5,923 bases of DNA from T1Sed10-7 sp046483565 (lineage in GTDB: Bacteria > Actinomycetota > Nitriliruptoria > Nitriliruptorales > Nitriliruptoraceae): assembly GCA_046483565.1 (NCBI GenBank), contig JAWOCZ010000192.1:1-5923 (forward strand), written 5' to 3'. A program made the translations under genes and the position numbers. The stretch's first letter is position 1. Each line of letters begins with the position of its first letter. This document shows, one piece after another, positions 4,291 to 5,923 of the stretch. The notes beneath the pieces are model-generated. The model searched no databases. It saw only the letters and a list, made by a program, of their open reading frames with translations, and was not told the DNA's origin.

Positions 4291-5386
4291 TGGCGAGCAC
4301 GTCGTCGGTGGCAGCGGCCGAGGCTGCGCGCAGGCTGGCGTGGGTCGGGGCATCGGGCACGTGGGCAGGACGGTTGGTCGCCATCTCCCGGCGCAGCACG
4401 GGCACGATCTCGGTCCCGAGGATCTCGATCTGTTCGAGCACCGTCTCGAGTGGCAGGCCGGCATGGTCGATCAGGAACAGCTGGCGCTGGTAGTCGCCGA
4501 CGTGGTCGCGCATCCCGGCGTAGCGCTCGATCACCTGCTGCGGGCTGCCGACGGTCAGCGGGGTCTGTGCCGTGAACTCCTCGAGCGTCGGGCCGTGGCC
4601 GTACACGGGGGCGACGTCGAAGTAGGGGCGGAACTCGCGGACCGCGTCCTGCGAGTGCTCACGGACGAACACCTGCCCACCGAGCCCGACGATCGCCTGG
4701 TCCGCGGCGCCGTGACCGTGGGCCTCGTAGCGCTCGCGGTAGAGCGCGACCATCTGCTCGGTGTGATGCTGGGGCCAGAAGATGTTGTTGTGGAAGAAGC
4801 CGTTGCCGTAGAAGGCGGCCTGCTCGGCGATCTGCGGGGTTCGGATCGAGCCGTGCCAGACGAAGGGCGGGACCCCGTCGAGGGGCCGCGGGGTGGCGGT
4901 GAAGCCCTGGAGCGGCGCTCGGAACCGGCCCTCCCAGTCGACGACGTCCTCCCGCCACAGGCGGTGGAGCAGGGCGTAGTGCTCGATGGTGAGGTCGAGG
5001 GCGTCGCGGATGTCGTAGCCGAACCAGGGGTAGACCGGCCCGGTGTTGCCACGACCGAGCATCAGGTCGATCCGGCCGCTGGCCAGGTGCTGGAGCATCG
5101 CGTACTCCTCGGCGATCCTGACGGGGTCGTTGGTCGTGATCAGGGTCGTCGCGGTCGACAGGACGAGCCGCTCGGTCCGTGCGGCGAGGTAGCCCAGCAG
5201 GGTCGTCGGGGCAGAGGTCACGAAGGGTGGGTTGTGGTGCTCGCCGGTGGCGAAGACGTCGAGTCCGACCTCCTCGGCCTTGAGCGCGATGGCGACCATG
5301 GCCTCGAGGCGCTCGGCCTCGGTGGGCGTGCGGCCGGTGGTCGGGTCGGGCGTGATATCGCCGACCGAGAAGATGCCGAACTGCAT
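4274..5386 (-). CDS. Luciferase-like flavin-dependent monooxygenase, CE1758 family
   Basis: 370 residues from an ATG at 5386, preceded by GAAGGAG 6 nt upstream. The frame is open 20 codons further to 5446, but the family start MQFGIFSVGDITPDPTTGR and the Shine-Dalgarno decide the shorter form. It is a bacterial-luciferase-type TIM barrel: FATGEHHNPPF (45-55), STATTLITTNDPVRIAEEYAMLQHLASGRIDLMLGRGN (77-114, the classic luciferase-like signature region), the flavin-phosphate-side segment PPFVWHGSIRTPQIAEQAAFYGNGFF (173-198), and TPLTVGSPQQVIERY (275-289). The family uses reduced FMN or F420 with an unknown organic substrate, in the cytoplasm. The unusually full match to CE1758-type actinobacterial proteins supports an actinobacterial source. 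The last ~35 residues (Ala/Thr/Pro-rich) extend beyond the usual end and lead into the tandem repeat that contains the stop. A separate flavin reductase is not in the window. Confidence 0.92.
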   Translation of the reverse strand: MQFGIFSVGDITPDPTTGRTPTEAERLEAMVAIALKAEEVGLDVFATGEHHNPPFVTSAPTTLLGYLAARTERLVLSTATTLITTNDPVRIAEEYAMLQHLASGRIDLMLGRGNTGPVYPWFGYDIRDALDLTIEHYALLHRLWREDVVDWEGRFRAPLQGFTATPRPLDGVPPFVWHGSIRTPQIAEQAAFYGNGFFHNNIFWPQHHTEQMVALYRERYEAHGHGAADQAIVGLGGQVFVREHSQDAVREFRPYFDVAPVYGHGPTLEEFTAQTPLTVGSPQQVIERYAGMRDHVGDYQRQLFLIDHAGLPLETVLEQIEILGTEIVPVLRREMATNRPAHVPDAPTHASLRAASAAATDDVLATARGS

Positions 5387-5412
5387 GGAGGGCTCCTTCG
5401 CGCTGCTAGAAG

Positions 5413-5450
5413 TTGCGAGCGCAATCACTGCTGACGGTACCGGCATACCG
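5413..5450. promoter_or_regulatory. Two small dyads in the leader of the monooxygenase gene
   Basis: TTGCG-AG-CGCAA (5413-5424) and CGGTA-N6-TACCG (5435-5450) lie 27-64 bp upstream of the monooxygenase ATG, in the only relatively AT-containing stretch nearby (5405-5450). Promoter and operator are expected here, but no consensus -10/-35 pair with correct spacing was found. These are candidates by position and symmetry only. Confidence 0.3.
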
Positions 5451-5470
5451 AGCCGTCGGCTGGGCGGCGT

Positions 5471-5799
5471 GGGCGGCGTGGGCGGGGTGGGGCGCGTCGG
5501 CGGTCAGGGGTGGCCGGCTTCCGTCCCCGCGTCGGCCGGGTGGGTGCGGCGGGGTAGCGCGGCGGTCAGGGGTGGCCGGCTTTCGTCCCCGCGTCGGCCG
5601 CCGTCCCCGCGCTGGCCGACGACGGCCCCCGGCTGGCTGGACGTGGCTGGGCTGGGCGGCGTGGGCGGGGTGGGGCGCGTCGGCGGTCAGGGGTGGCCGG
5701 CTTTCGTCCCCGCGTCGGCTGGGTGGGTGCGGCGGGGTAGCGCGGCGGTCAGGGGTGGCCGGCTTCCGTCTCCGCGCTGGCCGCCGTCTCCGCGCTGGC
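5471..5799. repeat. 146-bp direct duplication, 183 bp apart, each copy holding two 34-bp core repeats
   Basis: Positions 5471-5616 recur at 5654-5799 with seven mismatches by hand alignment, all C/T exchanges. Each copy holds two copies of a 34-bp core beginning CGGCGGTCAGGGGTGGCCGG, at 5498-5531 and 5560-5593, and at 5681-5714 and 5743-5776 (62 bp apart within each copy). The 37-bp spacer (5617-5653) is unrelated GC-rich sequence. No transposase, terminal inverted repeat or target duplication accompanies it. The stretch from 5454 to the window end has no credible gene. Confidence 0.92.
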
Positions 5800-5853
5800 T
5801 TTCGTCCCCGCGCTGGCTGCCGTCCCCGCGCTGGCTGCCGTCTCCGCGCTGGC
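5764..5853. repeat. Five tandem 18-bp units (consensus TKYCGTCYCCGCGCTGGC)
   Basis: Five contiguous 18-bp units: 5764-5781, 5782-5799, 5800-5817, 5818-5835, 5836-5853. The ending CGCGCTGGC is invariant; variation falls mainly at C/T sites 3 and 8 and at the first two bases. The first two units overlap the end of the 146-bp duplication. Read on the minus strand the array gives a hexapeptide repeat of the type GSQRGD in a short frame (5687-5899), which I do not regard as a gene. The last 70 bases (5854-5923) show only GC-rich sequence. Confidence 0.9.
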
Positions 5854-5923
5854 CGGCCACGGCTGACGACGGCCGGCTCCGGCTGCCTGTCGTCCGCACG
5901 ACGGTCGGCCCACGCCCGCCGCT

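Noticed and set aside
3659..5434. 591-codon plus-strand open frame spanning the monooxygenase and PfpI-family genes
   Set aside because: It is antisense to two well-recognised genes and shows no family motif; long antisense frames are expected in GC-rich DNA with G/C third positions.
5471..5799. Insertion sequence or MITE
   Set aside because: Direct rather than inverted repeats, no terminal inverted repeats, no target-site duplication, no transposase.
5687..5899. 70-residue minus-strand frame with GSQRGD-type hexapeptide repeats
   Set aside because: The repeat follows directly from the 18-bp DNA array, the flanks are unstructured Arg/Pro/Ser sequence, and no ribosome binding site was found; RGD motifs here are probably incidental.

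Overview
The window looks like two unlike pieces of DNA joined near position 1110-1122. The left piece (about 1-930) has mixed base composition, with A-runs and many A/T third codon positions. It carries a divergent pair: the start of a lactonase-type beta-propeller gene leaving the window on the minus strand, and a complete NikR-family ribbon-helix-helix regulator on the plus strand. A 28-bp dyad of the right geometry for a NikR operator lies between them. A further open frame starts on the nikR stop codon, turns into very GC-rich linker-like sequence, and is then lost at the join.

The right piece (about 1122-5923) is uniformly GC-rich, with almost only G/C in third codon positions, and its gene content looks actinobacterial. 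It begins with a DEAD-box RNA helicase on the minus strand that keeps its whole first RecA domain but loses homology right after it, where the join lies. Divergent from it is a plus-strand pair with a 4-bp overlap: a small protein with two zinc ribbons, and a spermidine-synthase-like SAM-binding protein. Two minus-strand genes follow: a DJ-1/PfpI-family protein and a CE1758-type luciferase-like flavin-dependent monooxygenase. The last ~460 bases hold no convincing gene, only repeats.

The most unusual feature of the right piece is short-period tandem repeats in every intergenic space, each with a different sequence. There is an octamer-phased array of about 18 units between the helicase and the zinc-ribbon gene, and ten octamers after the methyltransferase-like gene. 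A 30-bp duplication contains the stop codon of the PfpI gene, and degenerate 20-bp units contain the stop codon of the monooxygenase gene. At the right end is a 146-bp duplication plus an 18-bp array. The two 146-bp copies differ only by C/T transitions.

I see no CRISPR, tRNA, rRNA, transposase or phage gene. The join may be a real recombination scar or a chimeric assembly; sequence alone cannot decide, so operon statements should not be carried across it.
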